From NCBI GenBank assembly GCA_035477015.1, contig DATILB010000226.1, positions 1 to 13,250 of the forward strand: a stretch of DNA of 13,250 bases, given 5' to 3'. This document shows positions 11,715-13,250 of the stretch, piece after piece. The stretch is from SSC3 sp035477015 (GTDB taxonomy: Bacteria > Actinomycetota > Actinomycetes > Propionibacteriales > Nocardioidaceae). Every line of letters begins with the position of its first letter. Within the stretch, counting starts at the first letter, position 1. Both the position numbers and the translations under genes were made by a program. Under the pieces are notes generated by a model, which was not told the origin of the DNA, made no database searches, and saw only the letters and a list, made by a program, of their open reading frames with translations.

Positions 11715-12344
11715 ATGCTTGAACGATTTCGCGCCTTCTGGACCGGCCTCTTCCAGCCCGTCATCAACCTGCTGCTGCGCCTCGGGGTCAGTCCCGACGC
11801 GGTGACCCTGGTCGGCACCCTCGGGGTGGTCGCCGGTGCCCTCGTGTTCTTCCCGCAGGGCTGGCTGATGGCCGGTGTCATCGTGATCACCGTCTTCGTC
11901 TTCTCGGATCTCATCGACGGCGCGCTCGCACGCCAGTCGGGGCGGGTGTCGAAGTTCGGAGCGTTCTTCGACTCGACCCTGGACCGCCTCGGCGACGGGG
12001 CGATCTTCGGCGGGCTGGCGATGTACTACGTCGGACCCGGCGACAACGAACAGTTCGCCGGTCTTGCGATCTACTGCCTGGTGATGGGCTCGGTGACGTC
12101 CTACGCCCGTGCCCGGGCCGAGTCCCTCGGCATGACCGCCAAGGTGGGGATCGCCGAGCGCGCGGACCGCCTCGTCGCGATCCTCGTGGTGACCGGTCTG
12201 TTCGACCTGCTGCACCTGCTGACCGACAACGAGGACTGGCTGTGGGCCATCCCCGTCACCCTCGGCGCCCTCGCGCTGGCCAGCACGGTGACCGTCGTCC
12301 AGCGCATCCTCACCGTGCGTGAGCAGGCGAACACAGCCGCGTGA
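11715..12344 (+). CDS. pgsA: Phosphatidylinositol phosphate synthase (CDP-alcohol phosphotransferase)
   Basis: This 209-residue membrane enzyme joins CDP-diacylglycerol and inositol 1-phosphate to give phosphatidylinositol phosphate, the precursor of phosphatidylinositol and its mannosides. The CDP-alcohol signature D-x2-D-G-x2-A-R-x8-G-x3-D-x3-D is complete: D65, D68, G69, A72, R73, G82, D86 and D90. About six hydrophobic segments surround it. The E-R-A-D-R-L segment at 148-153 corresponds to E-R-P-E-R-L of the mycobacterial PgsA1, supporting inositol rather than glycerol phosphate as substrate. The neighbouring acyltransferase and pimA agree. No ribosome site precedes the ATG, but TAGCCT at 11700-11705 could drive a leaderless or near-leaderless transcript. 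Confidence 0.9.
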   Translation: MLERFRAFWTGLFQPVINLLLRLGVSPDAVTLVGTLGVVAGALVFFPQGWLMAGVIVITVFVFSDLIDGALARQSGRVSKFGAFFDSTLDRLGDGAIFGGLAMYYVGPGDNEQFAGLAIYCLVMGSVTSYARARAESLGMTAKVGIAERADRLVAILVVTGLFDLLHLLTDNEDWLWAIPVTLGALALASTVTVVQRILTVREQANTAA

Positions 12345-13177
12345 ACCGCGACTCGCTCGTCTCGGCAGGCTTCGTCGCGGCCTGGCGCGCCGTCCGGCTG
12401 CTCCCCGAGGACACGTCGCACGCGGCGTTCCGGCGGCTGGCCGACCGGATCTACCGGAAGAACGGCGGGGGAGTCCAGCAGCTCCGCGAGAACCTCGCCG
12501 TCGCCGCGCCCGACGCAGAGCTCGAATCGCTGACGCACGAGGCGATGCGGTCGTACCTCCGCTACTGGTGCGAGGCGTTCCGCCTGCCCTCATGGGACAC
12601 AGCAGACGTCGTACGACGCAGCAAGGTCGTGGGTGAGGACAACCTTCGTGACGCCTTCGCCGGTCCGGGAGCGATCGTGGCGCTGCCACACACGGCCAAC
12701 TGGGACTGGGCCGGTGCCTGGGCCTGCGCCACCGGGATGCCGGTCGTCGCCGTGGCCGAGCGCCTGAGGCCGCAGCGGGTGTACGACGAGTTCGTCGCCT
12801 TCCGACGCTCGATCGGGATGGAGATCCTCGGGCTCGACGAGCCCGACACGATGGCTCGCCTCGTCGCAGCGGTGGAGCAGCGCAAGCTGATCTGTCTGCT
12901 TTCTGACCGGGACCTCACCGGGTCGGGCATCGAGGTTGATCTGCTCGGGCGGCGGGCGAACCTGCCGGCCGGGCCGGCGCTGCTCGCTCGTAAGACGGGG
13001 GCTGCCGTGATCCCGGCCAGCTTCGCGTACGCCGGCCGCGACCTGGAGATGACGTTCTACCCGCCGGTCGACGCGGGCCGCCCGTCCCACATGATGCAGG
13101 CCGTGGCCGACCGCTTCTCCGAAGGCATCCGGCGTCATCCGCAGGACTGGCACATGATGCAGAAGGTCTTCGTCTGA
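12341..13177 (+). CDS. Phosphatidylinositol mannoside acyltransferase (LpxL/HtrB fold)
   Basis: This 278-residue protein of the LpxL/HtrB lysophospholipid acyltransferase family most likely acylates the mannose of phosphatidylinositol mannoside, as M. tuberculosis Rv2611c (PatA) does. The catalytic H-x4-D motif is H117-T-A-N-W-D122. S-D-R-D-L-T-G-S-G at 188-196 and L-P-A-G-P-A-L-L-A at 208-216 are family blocks. The enzyme should sit at the inner membrane surface; no clear transmembrane helix is seen, only a short amphipathic N-terminus. At 278 residues it is slightly shorter than the mycobacterial protein (about 316). The GTG start shares four bases with the pgsA stop, and its TGA overlaps the pimA ATG by one base, so the three genes are translationally coupled. 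Confidence 0.9.
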   Translation: MNRDSLVSAGFVAAWRAVRLLPEDTSHAAFRRLADRIYRKNGGGVQQLRENLAVAAPDAELESLTHEAMRSYLRYWCEAFRLPSWDTADVVRRSKVVGEDNLRDAFAGPGAIVALPHTANWDWAGAWACATGMPVVAVAERLRPQRVYDEFVAFRRSIGMEILGLDEPDTMARLVAAVEQRKLICLLSDRDLTGSGIEVDLLGRRANLPAGPALLARKTGAAVIPASFAYAGRDLEMTFYPPVDAGRPSHMMQAVADRFSEGIRRHPQDWHMMQKVFV

Positions 13178-13250
13178 TGAAGGTCGGACTGGTCTGCCCG
13201 TACTCCCTCGACGTTCCCGGTGGGGTTCAGAACCACGTGCTCGGGCTGGC
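13177..13250 (+). CDS. pimA: Phosphatidylinositol alpha-mannosyltransferase, N-terminal fragment
   Basis: The gene runs off the right edge, leaving about 24 residues. They begin with K-V-G-L-V-C-P-Y-S, then D-V-P-G-G-V-Q-N-H-V, the GDP-mannose-side glycine loop of GT4 mannosyltransferases and nearly the same as the mycobacterial PimA start. PimA transfers the first mannose to phosphatidylinositol on the cytoplasmic face. The ATG overlaps the preceding TGA by one base. Position after pgsA and the acyltransferase fits the known gene order. Confidence 0.88.
   Translation, partial: MKVGLVCPYSLDVPGGVQNHVLGL

Noticed and set aside
10407..12689. 760-codon minus-strand open frame
   Set aside because: Covers four well-identified plus-strand genes and gives an Arg/Gly/Glu/Gln-rich product without domain features.

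Overview
The window is high-GC actinobacterial DNA. Three things support this: the order of the right-hand block (thrS, HIT protein, PgsA-type CDP-alcohol phosphotransferase, acyltransferase, PimA), an SsgA-family protein, and many GTGA/ATGA stop-start overlaps. The gene order matches, from memory, Mycobacterium tuberculosis thrS-Rv2613c-pgsA1-Rv2611c-pimA. A Nocardioides-like member of the Propionibacteriales is my best guess, but this is inference.

Left part (1-3854): the C-terminal end of a probable potassium-channel/TrkA-C protein overlaps a DUF4031 gene. A six-helix membrane class III nucleotide cyclase follows. It converges on, and overlaps by 18 bp, an HD-superfamily phosphohydrolase on the minus strand. 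Two lipoproteins then run rightward: a small unknown one and an alpha/beta hydrolase, closed by a strong hairpin that probably terminates transcription in both directions.

Middle part (3855-7047): a minus-strand tRNA operon Gly(GCC)-Cys(GCA)-Val(GAC) has a recognisable promoter and a hairpin in its leader. Divergent to it is a PLP fold-type IV aminotransferase, probably aminodeoxychorismate lyase, with a likely leaderless promoter. A CGNR zinc-finger protein and an SsgA/SsgB-like protein follow on the minus strand, separated by a terminator. A 289-bp non-coding region with several inverted and phased direct repeats separates the SsgA-like gene from a plus-strand tRNA-Val(CAC). A 63-codon two-helix membrane protein on the minus strand completes the section.

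Right part (7048-13250): thrS and a HIT-family Ap4A-phosphorylase-like gene are translationally coupled. Next comes an ABC pair: an FtsX-like permease and an ATPase fused to a cyclic-nucleotide-binding domain. After it come phosphatidylinositol-phosphate synthase (pgsA), the phosphatidylinositol mannoside acyltransferase and the start of pimA, all overlapping. The last three genes make phosphatidylinositol and its first mannosides. The ABC pair sits inside an otherwise conserved block. It resembles M. tuberculosis Rv0072/Rv0073, and the window also carries a cyclase, so a cyclic-nucleotide link is worth testing. I see no phage, insertion sequence, CRISPR array or clear genomic island.
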